Shown here: piece after piece, positions 46,755 through 58,671 of the stretch | Layout: each line of letters starts with the position of its first letter | How positions within the stretch are numbered: position 1 is the stretch's first letter | DNA from: Bog-473 sp963751335 | Lineage (GTDB): Bacteria > Actinomycetota > Acidimicrobiia > Acidimicrobiales > RAAP-2 | Reading direction: 5' to 3' | DNA length: 64,000 nucleotides | NCBI GenBank assembly: GCA_963751335.1 | Contig: CAVVUB010000001.1 | Coordinates: 434,001-498,000, forward strand | Notes under the pieces: generated by a model | What the model saw: the letters and a program-made list of their open reading frames with translations, nothing else | Told to the model about the DNA's origin: nothing | Database searches by the model: none | Program-made: the position numbers and the translations under genes

Positions 46755-48865
46755 GTGCCACACGACCCGACCGCCATCCGCAACGTCGCCCTGGTGGGGC
46801 ATCACGGTGCGGGGAAGACCACGCTGGCCGAGGCCCTGCTGGCGGCGACCGGGTCCCTGCCCCGCCGGGGGTCGGTGGAGAAGGGCACCACCGTGATGGA
46901 CTTCGAGCCCGAGGAGATGGCGCGCCAGCTGTCGATCTCGACCGGGCTGGCCTCCTTCGAGGTGAACGGGGTCAAGGTCAACCTGCTGGACACACCCGGG
47001 TACGCCGACTTCGCCGGCGAGATGCTGACCGCCCTGGCCAACGTCGACCTGGCCGTCGTCGTGGTGAGCGCCACCGACGGCGTGCAGGCCCAGACCGAGG
47101 ACGCCTGGCGGGCGGCGGCCCGCCTCGGGCTGCCCCGGGTCATCGTGATCAACAAGCTCGACCGCGAGCGGGCCGACTTCGACCGCACCCTGGCCGACAT
47201 CCGGGCCACCTTCGGGGCCGGGGTGGCCCCGGTCGAGCTGCCCATCGGGCACGAGGCCGACTTCCACGGCGTGATCGACCTGCTCGACGACACCGCCACC
47301 CACTACGACACGCCGGCGGCCGGCAGCGCCGTCGACGGCACGGTACCGCCGACCGGTCACGAGGGACCCGATCCCCGACGACCTGGTCGACGAGGAGCAC
47401 ACCGTGCACGAGCAGCTGGTCGAGGGCATCGTGGTGGGCGACGACGACCTGATGGAGCGCTACCTCAACGGCGAGACCATCGACTACGCCGAGCTGGAGA
47501 AGTCGCTGGCCGGCGGGGTGGCGTCGGGCGCCGTGTTCCCGGTGCTGTGCTGCTCGGCCGCACAGTGGGGTGGGGGTGGACCGGCTGGCGCGGCTGATCG
47601 AGGAGCTGTGCCCGCCGCCGGCGTCCCGGCCCCCCGTGCATGGCGACGGCCGGCTCCTCCGACGCAGATGGTCGAGGTGGCCTGCGACGTCTCGGGGCCG
47701 ACGGTGCTGACGGTCACCAAGACCTACAACGACGGGCACACCGGGAAGATGTCGCTCTGCAAGGTGGTCTCGGGGACGCTGGCGGCCGACGCCGTGCTGG
47801 TGAACACGCGGACCCGCGAGGAGGAGCGGCTGCACGCGCTGCAGTCGCTGGCCGGCCACGCCGGGTCGGCGGTGTCGGCCGCGGTGGCGGGCGACTTCGT
47901 CGCCGTGCCCCGGCTCAACGGCACGCACACGGGCGACACCCTGGCCGTGAAGGGCCAGCCGATCAGCGTGGTGCCGCCGTCGCTGCCGGCCGGCCGCGCT
48001 CTCGGTGGCGGTGAAGCCGGCGACCCGGGCCGACGACGACAAGCTGATGTCGGCGCTGCAGCGGCTGTGCGACGAGGACCCTTCGTTGCGGCGTCACCCG
48101 GGACGACGAGACGCACCAGACCATCCTGGGCGTCTCGGGCGAGGTCCACCTGGCCGTGACGCTCGAGCGCCTCGAGCGCAAGTGCAACGTGCACGTCGAG
48201 CGCGAGGACCTGCGCATCCCCTACCGCGAGACCATCACGGCGGCGGCGGCGGCGGAGGGCAAGCACAAGAAGCAGTCGGGCGGGCACGGGCAGTTCGGCG
48301 TGTGCCACCTGCGCCTCGAGCCGCTGCCCCGGGGGTCGGGCTTCGAGTTCAAGGACGAGGTGGTGGGCGGGGCCATCCCCCGCCAGTACATCCCGGCCGT
48401 CGAGAAGGGCGTGCTCGAGACGTTCGCCGGGGGCGGGCTCTACGGCTACCCGGTGGTCGACGTGGCCGTCACGGTGGACGACGGCAAGGCGCACTCGGTC
48501 GACTCCAACGAGGTGTCCTTCAAGATGGCCGCCGCGCTGGCCATCCGGACCGCCATGGCCGAGGCGGGGCCGGTGGTGCTCGAACCGATCTCGCGGCTGG
48601 AGGTCACCATCCCCGACGAGTGCCAGGGCGACGTGCTCGGCGACCTCTCGTCGCGGCGGGCCCGCATCGTCGGGACCGACGCGGCCGACGTGGAGGGCTA
48701 CCAGAAGGTGACGGCGACGGCGCCGACGGCCGAGCTGACCCGCTACGCCGTGGACCTGCGGGCGCTGACCGGCGGGCGGGGGTCCTTCTCCGTGGTCTAC
48801 GACCACTACGACCCGGTGCCCGAGCACCTGATGGCGTCGATCCCGAAGGTGGACGGAGGCGCTAA
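46755..48865 (+). CDS. fusA2: elongation factor G-like protein EF-G2 (FusA2), frame broken
   Basis: GTG 46755 with GGAGGG upstream. G domain: VALVGHHGAGKTTLAEALLA (P-loop), VKVNLLDTPGYADFAGEML (G3), VIVINKLDRERADFDRTL (G4). Domain II: PTVLTVTKTYNDGHTGKMSL. Domains III-V: ETHQTILGVSGEVHLAVTLE, KQSGGHGQFGVCHLRLEPLP, KAHSVDSNEVSFKMAAALAI, GDVLGDLSSRRARIVGTDAA. The switch I region differs from EF-G, as in mycobacterial FusA2, whose role in translation is unclear. It lacks the canonical EF-G RGITI motif. Shifts near 47345, 47570, 47655, 48000 and 48100. The stop at about 48865 depends on a final correction near 48855. About 700 residues. Confidence 0.88.
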
Positions 48866-48886
48866 CTCCGACCGGCTCGGTCGGGC

Positions 48887-49351
48887 TCAGAACGGGTGCG
48901 TGTGGTCGAAGTTCACCGGGAGGTGGGCGAGGATCAGCGTCCCGATGAGCTCGTTGCCCGGCGTCTTGACGGCGACGACGGCCAGTGAACCGGTCGACCG
49001 GCCGAAGGGCTTGGACGACGTTGGCCGCGCTCGAAGTGGCCGGTGTAGGCGACCAGGCACACCGCCTGCTTGGCCCGGTAGCTCGTCCTTGAGCTTGGCG
49101 TAGAGGTGCGGCGCCGGACCCTTGAGGCCGGCCACGGTGAACTTGCGGACGCCCTCGAGGTGCGGGTGGGTGTGGGCCGGCGCGCCGACGGCGTCCTCGG
49201 CCGTCGGGAGGGCGAGGTAGCACGATTCGTCCGACGTCCCCGGGTGGCTCCGGGCCGAGGAGCAGGCGGCGAGGAGCGACCCCGCCAGGAGGAGGGCGGG
49301 CAGGAGCCGGGCGGCGCGGCGCAGCCGCCTGCATCGGGAGCGACGCGTCAT
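48887..49351 (-). CDS. small lipoprotein of unknown function, frame broken
   Basis: ATG 49351 overlaps the stop of the upstream membrane-protein gene (ATGA). A basic start and hydrophobic run (RRAARLLPALLLAGSLLAAC) end in a lipobox LLAAC, so the product is lipid-anchored. After correction near 49090 and 49030 it reads SCYLALPTAEDAVGAPAHT, VRKFTVAGLKGPAPHLYAKL, KQAVCLVAYTGHFERANVVQ and ends LILAHLPVNFDHTHPF. No enzymatic motif. About 155 residues. I do not recognise the family. Confidence 0.7.
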   Translation of the reverse strand: MTRRSRCRRLRRAARLLPALLLAGSLLAACSSARSHPGTSDESCYLALPTAEDAVGAPAHTHPHLEGVRKFTVAGLKGPAPHLYAKLKDELPGQAGGVPGRLHRPLRARPTSSKPFGRSTGSLAVVAVKTPGNELIGTLILAHLPVNFDHTHPF

Positions 49352-50611
49352 CGGGCGCGACCTTTTCCTGCGGACGCGTGCCGGCGCGGGTCGGCGCGGG
49401 TGGCTGGCGGCGGCCCCCCGCGGAAGCGGCGGCGGCGGGTGGCGGCGTAGGCCTCGGGCCCGGCCTCGACCGTCGATTCGAGGGCGGCCCGGTTCCAGCG
49501 GCCCCGCCGGACCTCGAGGGCCATCTCGCCGATGAAGAGCCCAGCCGAGGACGAGGATGAACCAGAACGAGATGAGCCGGTAGAGCAGCACGGCGTAGGC
49601 GGTGCTGGTCTCGGCGCCGCCGAAGGCGACGAGGGCGACGGTGATGGAGCCCTCGACCACGCCGAGGCCGCCGGGCGTGATGGGCAGGGTGGCCGCCAGC
49701 TGCCCGGCGCCGTAGGCCAGCAGCAGCCCGGTCCACGGGATGGGGGCGCCGATCGCCTTGAACATCATGGCGAAGCAGGCGCAGTCGAGCAGCCAGTTGG
49801 TCGGTCCCCCACCCGACGACCCGTCCGATCTGGCTCCAGTTGAGGCGGACGGCGGTCATCCAGGCCATGGCCCGCTCGACCTCGTCGTGCGTGTCGCCGC
49901 GGGGGCGACCGGTCAGCTTCACCGAGACCTTGAGGCCGAACGAGAGCACGGCGTGCAGCGGGCGCTCGTAGACGAAGAGGGAACCGATGGCCACGGCGAC
50001 GGCGAAGGCGCCGATCAGCACGGGCACCAGGTCGTAGGAGGCGCCCTGGCTGGTGGCCAGGGCCAGACCGATGACGGCGACCAGCGACAGGCTGACCACC
50101 GCGGCGACCAGGGTCCCGGCCAGGGCCCAGACGGCGAGCGTGTTGTCGGCCCCGAAGCGGCGGAACCAGCGGAAGCCGTAGACCGTGGCCACGGCGTTGC
50201 CGATGGGCAGCGAGTTGGTGAGCGCCTGCGAGCCGAAGGTCAGCTTGAGCAGGGTCCACCAGGGCGGGCGCAGGTGCCCGGCCATGAGCAGGTTCCACTG
50301 CATGGCGGCGAAGGCGACGTAGGAGCCGATCTCCACCGCGAAGGCGGGGGGGACCCACCACCAGTTGAGATGATCGAGCACGCCGGTGAAGCCGGAGAGC
50401 TCGGAGTCCTTGGAGGACAGGACCCACAGGGCGAGGACGACCAGGCCGAAGCCGACCAGGATGCGGATGGTGGGCCAGGCCTTGCGCAGGAGGCGGCGCC
50501 AGGCGGGGCGGGGGGCGGTGGCGGCTGGTGGCGGTGTCGGTGGGCGGCGGTCGGGATGGCGTCGTCGGCGGGGTCGGGCCGTGCCGTCGGCCGTCGGCGC
50601 CGGGACGTCAT
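49348..50611 (-). CDS. LPG-synthase-TM-like integral membrane protein (UPF0104), frame broken
   Basis: ATG 50611. A ~35-residue Arg/Pro/His-rich cytoplasmic leader precedes about eight membrane segments: ILVGFGLVVLALWVLSSKD, WVPPAFAVEIGSYVAFAAMQ, LTNSLPIGNAVATVYGFRW, LAVWALAGTLVAAVVSLSLV, VPVLIGAFAVAVAIGSLFVY, TGLLLAYGAGQLAATLPITP, GGLGVVEGSITVALVAFGG and YRLISFWFILVLGW. The PITPGGLGVVEG motif is the hallmark of the lysylphosphatidylglycerol synthase/UPF0104 flippase-like family; the soluble transferase domain is absent. Shifts near 50500, 49810 and 49545. Ends AGKGRAR overlapping the lipoprotein start. Confidence 0.85.
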
Positions 50612-50693
50612 CGTCTCCCCCGCCCCCGCCCGCCGGCGGGCGGGTGCCTACGGCACCGAGCCCGACGCCCGCGTCGTCTGCGCCGTCGCGCCG

Positions 50694-51216
50694 TCATCCG
50701 GGCCAGGCGTCGGTGAGCCTCTTCCAGGACAGCTGCAGGGTCTCGGGCAACACCCGCGTCTCGGACACCGCGGTCATGAAGTTGGTGTCGCCCGACCAGC
50801 GGGGCAGGACGTGGAGGTGGACGTGCGAGGGGATGCCGGCGCCGGCGGCCCGGCCCAGGTTGGCCCCCATGTTCAGGCCGTCGGGGTCGTACGCCTGCTC
50901 AATCGTGGCCACCGACCGCTGCGCCGCCCACCACAGCTCGGCGGACTCGGCCTCGGTCAGCTCCCCGAGCGTCGCCGCATGGCGCAGCGGCAGCACGAGC
51001 ACGTGCGCGCTGGCGTAGGGGTAGGCGTTCATCACCACGAAGGTGAGCTCGCCCCGCCACACCACCAGGTTGTCCTCCGACGGTGGCCCGCTGGCGGCCA
51101 GGCGGCAGAAGACGCAGTCGGCCGGGTCGTGGGTCGAGGCCCTGCGCCCGTTCCCGCTCGGTGGCCTCGACGATGTAGTCGCGCCGCCAGCCGGCCCACA
51201 GGTGATCCAGGCTCAC
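50694..51216 (-). CDS. HIT-family nucleotide hydrolase/phosphorylase, frame broken
   Basis: GTG 51216, 18 bases after thrS. Reads LDHLWAGWRRDYIVEATERE, then (after a shift near 51140) CVFC and LAASGPPSEDNLVVWRGELT, VVMNAYPYASAHVLVLPLRH, and the histidine triad GIPSHVHLHVLPRWSGDTNF. WAGWR at the N-terminus and position after thrS match the mycobacterial AP4A phosphorylase-type HIT protein (Rv2613c). It probably cleaves diadenosine polyphosphates. A second break near 51080. About 174 residues. Confidence 0.88.
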
Positions 51217-51234
51217 CGGGCGTGCCCGCTCCGT

Positions 51235-53272
51235 TCAGGCCTCGGCCTGCGTTGCCGGCGGCGACGGCGTGGCGTCGGCCGGCGTCGGGCGCCCGGTCCT
51301 CGGGCAGGCCCTTGCGCGCCACCTCGTCGTCGACCTCGGCCACGAAGGTCGTCGAGGGCCACGCCCTGCTCGGGCTTGGTCGGCCAGCCGCGCCGGTTCA
51401 CCCCGACCGTCCCCGCCGCCACGTCGTCGCCCCCGACCACCAGCACGTAGGGGATCTTGGCCAGCTTGGCCTTGCGGATCAGCGCGCCCAGCTTCTCGCC
51501 GCTCTCGTCGATCTCGGCCCGCAGGCCGGCCGTCGTTGGCGGCCGCCACCACCGACCGGGCGTAGTCGACGTGGGCGTCGGTCACCGGGATCACCCGGAC
51601 CTGCTCGGGGCAGAGCCAGGTCGGCAGCGCGCCGGCGTAATGCTCGATGAGCACGGCCATGAACCGCTCCACCGAGCCGAACAGGGCCCGGTGGATCATG
51701 ATCGGGCGGTGGCGGGCGTTGTCCGCCCCCACGTACTCGAGCCCGAAGCGTTGCGGCAGCTGGAAGTCGAGCTGCACCGTCGACATCTGCCAGGTCCGGC
51801 CGATGGCGTCGCGGGCCTGCACCGAGATCTTCGGGCCGTAGAACGCACCGCCGCCCTCGTCCATGACGAGCTCGAGGCCCATTTCGAGCGCGGTGGTCCG
51901 CAGCGCCTCGGTCGCCACCTCCCAGTCCTCGTCCGAGCCGACCGCCTTGCCCTCGCGGCTTGGTCGACAGCTCGAGGTAGAACTCGTTGAGCCCGTAGTC
52001 ACGCAGGAGGTCGAGCACGAAGCGCAGGGTGCGCACCAGCTCGGCGTCCATCTGCTCGCGGGTGCAGAAGATGTGGGCGTCGTCCTGGGTCATGCCGCGC
52101 ACCCGGGTCAGCCCCTGGAGCACGCCGGACTTCTCGTAGCGGTAGACCGTGCCGAACTCGAAGAGCCGCATGGGCAGCTCCCGGTAGGACCGCTGATGGC
52201 TGCGGTACACCAGGATGTGGAACGGGCAGTTCATCGGCTTGAGGTAGTACTGCGTGCCGCCGTCGAGCTCCATCGGCGGGTACATCCCGTCGGCGAACCA
52301 GTCCAGGTGGCCCGACACCTCGAAGAGGTGGGCCTTGGTGATGTGGGGCGAGTTGACGAAGTCGTAGCCCGCCTCGACGTGGCGCTGGCGCGAGTAGTCC
52401 TCCATGAGGCGGCGGATGGTGCCGCCCTTGGGGTGGAAGACGGCCAGGCCCGAGCCGATCTCCTCGGGGAAGCTGAAGAGGTCGAGCTCGGCCCCGAGCT
52501 TGCGGTGGTCGCGCCGCTCCGCCTCCTCGAGCTGGTGCAGGTAGGCGGCCAGCGCCTTCTCCGACTCCCAGGCCGTGCCGTAGATCCGCTGGAGCTGCTC
52601 GCGCTGCTCGTCGCCCCGCCAGTAGGCGCCGGCGACCCGCATCAGCTTGAAGTGGCCCAGGCGCCGGGTCGAGGGCACGTGCGGGCCCCGGCACAGGTCG
52701 ACGAAGTCGTCGGAGTTCCGGTAGGTGCTGACCACCGAACCGCGTCGGCGTCGACCTCCTCGGCGCCCTCGCCCACCGCGGTGATGATCTCCTGCTTGAA
52801 GGGCTGGTCGGCGAAGATCTCGAGGCCGGCGGCCAGGTCGTGCTCGGAGCGCACGAAGGGCTGGTCCTCCTTGACGATGGCTCGCATCTCCGCCTCGATC
52901 CGCTCCAGGTCGTCGTCGCTGAAGTGCGCCCCGTGCGGCAGCTCGAAGTCGTAGTAGAAGCCGTTCTCGATCACCGGGCCGATGGCGTACTTGGCCCCGG
53001 GCCACAGGCGGCGCACCGCCTGGGCCATCACGTGCGCGGTCGAGTGGCGCAGCACCTCGCGCCCGGCCTCGGTCTCGTCGGTGACGATGGCCACCAGGTC
53101 GCCCTCGTGCAGCTCGGTGCTGAGATCGACCTCGCGGCCGTTGACGGTCGGCCACGACCGCCGCCTTGGCCAGGCGGGAGCCGATGGAATGGGCCAGCTC
53201 GGCCGCCGTCGTGCCCTCGGTGAGCTCCCGCTGTGAACCGTCGGGGAGGTCAACCGAGATGACGCCTGGCAT
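51235..53272 (-). CDS. thrS: threonine--tRNA ligase ThrS, frame broken
   Basis: ATG 53272 with GGAAGG upstream. TGS domain (ISVDLPDGSQRELTEGTTAA), editing domain (VLRHSTAHVMAQAVRRLWPG; YAIGPVIENGFYYDFE), catalytic core (HPKGGTIRRLMEDYSRQRHV; PMNCPFHILVYRSHQRSYRE with the zinc Cys; FGTVYRYEKSGVLQGLTRVR; TQDDAHIFCTREQ), and anticodon domain (WLCPEQVRVIPVTDAHVDYA). It ends SPPATQAEA. Shifts near 53150, 52740, 51953, 51535, 51350 and 51290; at 51953 one extra C is evident. The C-terminal tail is longer than usual by ~30 residues. About 679 residues. Confidence 0.95.
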
Positions 53273-53393
53273 CGTGCACCCTTCCTTCTGCTCAGCCGGA
53301 GGATTGCTCCTGGTCCGGACACCGTTGTGGTCTCACAAGGGTACTGGACCGACCTTGCCGCCCTGCGCCGGCGCGGGCCGCCGCACCGACGCC

Positions 53394-54569
53394 TCAGAGC
53401 TCGATCGCCGAGGAGCCGGGCCCCGTCGCGCGACGGGCCGGCCGGCGGTCGCCTCCTCGTCGAGGGCACGCAGCGCGGCCGGCGTGTCGAGATCATCGTC
53501 GAGCGCCGCGCGGACCCGCGCCAGCGCGACGCTGCCCGCGCCGCTCGCCGTCGCCGGCGTCCGTCGCCGGCGCCGTCCGTCGCCGTCGGCCGTCCGGGGC
53601 GCTCCGCCACAGGGCCAGCCGGGCCGCGGCCGCCGGCATGTCCTCGCCCGTGCGCCAGTCCCAGTCGTGGCGGTAGTGGTGGGCCAGCAGGGCCAGGCGC
53701 ACGGCCGCGGGGTCCCACTCCTTGCAGAGGTCGCCGACGAAGACGAGGTTGCCGAGCGACTTCGACATCTTGGTGCCGTCGAGACCGACCAGCCCGACGT
53801 GGAACCACAGCCGCACGAACTGCTGACCCGGTCACCGACTCGGACTGGGCCGTCTCGCACTCGTGGTGCGGGAACACGAGATCCCGGCCGCCCCCGTGGA
53901 TGTCGATCGTCTCGCCCGAGCTCACGCAGCACCAGGGCCGAACACTCGATGTGCCAGCCCGGCCGCCCCGGACCCCAGCGCGACTCCCAGGCCGGCTCGT
54001 CGGGCAGGGAGGGCTGCCAGAGGACGAAGTCGAGCGGGTCGCGTTTGTTGGGATCTTCTGGATGGCCGCCTTGTTCTGCCGCCAGTTCCAACATGCGGGG
54101 TCGCCCGTAGCCGCTGAGCCGCCCGAACTCCTCGAAGGAGGCCACGCTGAAGTAGACGGACCCGCCCGATTCGTAGGCGTGGCCGCCCTCGAGCGCGGCA
54201 CCGATGAGGGAGAGGATCTCGGGGATGGCCGACGTCGCCCGCGGCTCGGAGTAGACGGGCAGCAGGTTCGAGCAGGCCCATCTCGGCGTCGAAACGGGCC
54301 ATCTCCTCGGCCGCCAGGTCGAGGTAGTGCACGCCCAGCTCCCGGGCCTTGCGCAGGATGTCGTCGTCGACGTCGGTGACGTTGCGCACGCAGCGCGTGT
54401 CGTGCCCGGCGTCGCGCAGCCGGCGCTGCAGCATGTCGAAGTAGAGGTAGACGGCGGCGTGCCCGAGGTGGGCCGCGTCGTAGGGCGTGATGCCGCACGA
54501 GTACATGGTCACCAGGGGGCCGGGCTCGAAGGCCACGACCTCCCCGCGTGCCGTGTCGTACAGCCGCAC
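53394..54569 (-). CDS. mshC: MshC-type cysteine:GlcN-inositol ligase (CysS paralogue), frame broken
   Basis: GTG 54569 opens VRLYDTARGEVVAFEPGPLV. It has MYSCGITPYDAAHLGHAAVY, the HIGH-type motif in the form typical of MshC rather than the CGPTVYD of CysS, then VRNVTDVDDDILRKARELGV, RPGWHIECSALVL with zinc-type residues, and KMSKSLGNLVFVGDLCKEWD followed by AVRLALLAHHYRHDWDWRTG. At ~392 residues it lacks the CysS anticodon-binding end. MshC joins Cys to GlcN-Ins in mycothiol synthesis. One extra base near 53402 hides the natural end ARLLGIEL. Other shifts near 54270, 53925, 53825 and 53550. It starts two bases after npdG. Confidence 0.8.
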
Positions 54570-54571
54570 GG

Positions 54572-55228
54572 TCAGATTCCGGCCAGCCTGAGCGTCGAGT
54601 GGGCCTTGTGCCGGATGTTGAGGGTGATGCAGACGGCGGTGAACGCCTCGATGGCCGCGGCCTGGTTGAGCTGCCCGCATCGAGGGGCCGCAGCCCGCGC
54701 ATCTGCTCGATCAGCCCGACGGTGGCCGCCGTCGCCTCTTGGTGGTCCGAACACACGAGCACGTCAGCTTCCAACCCCGAGTCGAGGTTCTCCATTTCAC
54801 TGGCCGGGAGATGGTGGAACGCGGCCGAGACCAGAGAATCGGGGATGGCGGCCTGGATGGTGGCCGCCACCGAGCCCCGGGGCGGGATCAGGGCCAGCAT
54901 CTCGCGGCCCTCCTTGACCAGGGCGTTGGCCATGGAGATGACCACCTTGCCGGCCAGGGGCTCCCGCAAGGCCTTCACGGTCGGAATGGCGCTGTCCCAC
55001 GGGGTGGCCACGACCACGACCTCCGCCGCGGCGGCGCCCTCGTTGTCGGCGCCCTCGAGCATGGCGGCGATCGTCCGGCCACTTCCCCCGACCTCGCCGG
55101 CCACGCGTCGCCGCCCGTTCCGCGTCGCGCGAGCCGATGGTGACCCGGACGCCGGCTTCGGCCAGCCGGACGGCCACGCCGCGACCGGCCGGCCCGGTTC
55201 CCCCGAGGATTCCTACGTGCACGGCCAT
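54572..55228 (-). CDS. npdG: F420-dependent NADP oxidoreductase NpdG-like, frame broken
   Basis: ATG 55228. Rossmann start VHVGILGGTGPAGRGVAVRL followed by VRVTIGSRDAERA (NADP phosphate-binding Arg). Then AEVVVVATPWDSAIPTVKAL, GKVVISMANALVKEG, SVAATIQAAIPDSLVSAAFH and HLPASEMENLDSGLEADVLV, typical of archaeal and actinobacterial F420H2:NADP oxidoreductases. Ends AVCITLNIRHKAHSTLRLAG. Shifts near 55105 and 54680. About 218 residues. It diverges from fabI with 25 bases between starts. Confidence 0.85.
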
Positions 55229-55253
55229 ACCTTCGCATAACCTCAGGAACCCA

Positions 55254-56162
55254 GTGGGACTCCTCGACGGCAAGCGGCTCCTGATCACCGGCGTCCTCAC
55301 CGACGCCTCACTGGCCTTCGCGGTGGCCCGGCGGGCCCAGGAAGAGGGCGCCGAAATCGTGCTGTCGGGCGCCGGGCGTGCCCTGTCGCTCACCCAGCGC
55401 ACGGCCCGCAAGCTGCCCGATCCGCCCGAGGTGCTCGAGATCGACGTGACCTCGCCCGAGCAGCTGGCCGCGGCCGGCGAGACGCTGGCCGCCCGCTGGG
55501 ACCGCCTCGACGGGTTGCTCCACGCCATCGGCTTCGCGCCGCCCGATTGCCTGGGCAGCGGCATGTTCGCCGCCGGGTGGGACGACGTGTCGGCGGCCTT
55601 CCACATCTCCACCTATTCGCTCAAGGCACTGGTCGACGCCTTCTTGCCCCTTCTGTCCAAGGCGGGCGCCGACGGCGGGGCCTCGGTGGTCGGCCTCGAC
55701 TTCGACGCCAGCGTGGCCTGGCCCGTCTACGACTGGATGGGCGTGGCCAAGGCCGCCCTCGAGTCGCTCTCGCGCTACCTGGCCAAGGAGCTCGGCCCTC
55801 GCGGCATCCGCGTCAACCTGGTGGCGGCGGGTCCGGTGCGCACCATGGCGGCCAAGTCCATCCCGGGGTTCGCCGCCTTCGAGGACACGTGGGCCGAGCG
55901 GGCGCCGCTCGGTTGGGACGTGCACGACGCCGATGTCGTCGGCAAGGCCTGCATCGCCCTCTTCAGCGACCTCTTCCCCATGACGACGGGCGAGATCGTG
56001 CATGTCGACGGCGGCGTGCATGCCATGGGGGGCGGGACGACCGGGACGCCCGGGACGCCCGGGACGAGCACTGAACGCGGCCCGAATCGCCCCTGGCTCG
56101 GGCCGGCTCGACTCACCCCCGGACTGACCCGGCCCGCGAGCACTGCGGGACCCGCCCGTTGA
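55254..56162 (+). CDS. fabI: enoyl-ACP reductase FabI/InhA-like with repetitive C-terminal extension
   Basis: Intact from GTG 55254 (AGGA upstream): VGLLDGKRLLITGVLTDASL, nearly the InhA N-terminus. Also PEVLEIDVTSPEQL, LDGLLHAIGFAPPD, the catalytic Tyr and Lys in AWPVYDWMGVAKAALESLSR, RVNLVAAGPVRTMAAKSIPG, APLGWDVHDADVVGKACI and TTGEIVHVDGGVHAMGG, the usual end. Reduces trans-2-enoyl-ACP with NADH in fatty-acid synthesis. The frame then runs ~50 residues further, starting through a 9-base tandem repeat (TGTPGTPGTS); this tail is probably not functional or reflects a frame error near 56030. Confidence 0.93.
   Translation: MGLLDGKRLLITGVLTDASLAFAVARRAQEEGAEIVLSGAGRALSLTQRTARKLPDPPEVLEIDVTSPEQLAAAGETLAARWDRLDGLLHAIGFAPPDCLGSGMFAAGWDDVSAAFHISTYSLKALVDAFLPLLSKAGADGGASVVGLDFDASVAWPVYDWMGVAKAALESLSRYLAKELGPRGIRVNLVAAGPVRTMAAKSIPGFAAFEDTWAERAPLGWDVHDADVVGKACIALFSDLFPMTTGEIVHVDGGVHAMGGGTTGTPGTPGTSTERGPNRPWLGPARLTPGLTRPASTAGPAR
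56034..56069. repeat. four tandem 9-bp units at the end of fabI
   Basis: GGGACGACC, GGGACGCCC, GGGACGCCC and GGGACGAGC follow one another just after the conserved end of FabI and code Gly-Thr-Pro repeats in its extension. Confidence 0.8.
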
Positions 56163-56527
56163 ACCGCCGACTGACCATGGCGAATCCACCTGAACCGCTC
56201 GCCATCCGTCCGAAAGTCGCGTCCGCGACTGAAGCTTTCGAAAGCGTCGACCACGCGCGGCGAAACGGTCCCAAGACCAAACCGGTTCGCACAGGGCGGT
56301 TCGAGACCAGACGGTCTCCTTGGACAACCCATGCTCGAATTCTCCCTCCACGGGGTACGCCGACAGCGCCTGAATCTATGAATTAGCAGTACTTCGATGA
56401 CCTCGGCGTGCTCTTCGTTAGTCAATGTCGAGCCATCAAAAGGGCAGGCAGGAAAGTCGCGGGAGGACCTGGGTGGAATTCAAGGTCATTGGTCGCACGG
56501 CCAGCACGGTCGAGTCGACTGCGGCGA
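56163..56527. other. 365-base intergenic region
   Basis: Between fabI and the sugar transferase, both plus. GC falls around 56360-56420 (ATGAATTAGCAGTAC), which suits a promoter for the sugar-transferase gene. No coding frame is convincing, and no clear hairpin was found. Confidence 0.5.
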
Positions 56528-58175
<1,648 letters not shown>

Positions 58176-58362
58176 TGCCCGGCAGAAGAGATGTTGACAT
58201 TATGGAGTGAAGGCGTCCTTGTGCTCGGCAACGTTAGCTGTTACATAGGGTTGGTTGAACTCACCCCTGGCAAGGGAAGCGCTTTTGAGCGCATCGAGTT
58301 GAGCGAAACCAGTACTTGGCGAAACACAGCAATTCCTTGCTCTAGTTGGGAGGCGGTAGGAC

Positions 58363-58671
58363 TTGCGACTAAATAAATTCAAGAGCCGCGCTGTTGGCGA
58401 CAGCGGCCGGGAGCATCATCGGATATGTCCTCTTGGGCGGCGCGTCCCTTGCGTCGGCCTCGGTGCGGCACTCGCTCGGGCGCGGTCCACACAGCAATTG
58501 GCGGGCCACATCCCTACGGGACGCGCATCCGACGTCGTCATGACGGGCGCCGACATCATGGGCGCCATCGTTTTGCTGATGGCGGTCATCGCGATCCTGT
58601 TCCTGGTCACTACGTTCATCAGGCGTCGCGGCACCGTGCACGTCACCAGCGTGCCCGCCACCAGCAGCTAG
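58363..58671 (+). CDS. small two-segment membrane protein, frame uncertain
   Basis: TTG 58363, with GGAGG ten bases upstream, opens RLNKFKSRA. After one correction near 58393 it continues ALLATAAGSIIGYVLLGGAS, a membrane segment, and RHSLGRGPHSNWRATS. After returning to the first frame near 58500 it reads DIMGAIVLLMAVIAILFLVT, a second segment, and a basic tail ending TSVPATSS. About 102 residues. I do not recognise it. It follows the sugar transferase by 187 bases of relatively AT-rich DNA (58176-58362) and could belong to the same envelope-polysaccharide function. Confidence 0.45.
   Translation: MRLNKFKSRAVGDSGREHHRICPLGRRVPCVGLGAALARARSTQQLAGHIPTGRASDVVMTGADIMGAIVLLMAVIAILFLVTTFIRRRGTVHVTSVPATSS

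Noticed and set aside
53394..54569. Ordinary cysteinyl-tRNA synthetase
   Set aside because: The CGITPYDAAHLGHA motif and the lack of a C-terminal anticodon domain favour MshC, though a CysS role cannot be fully excluded.
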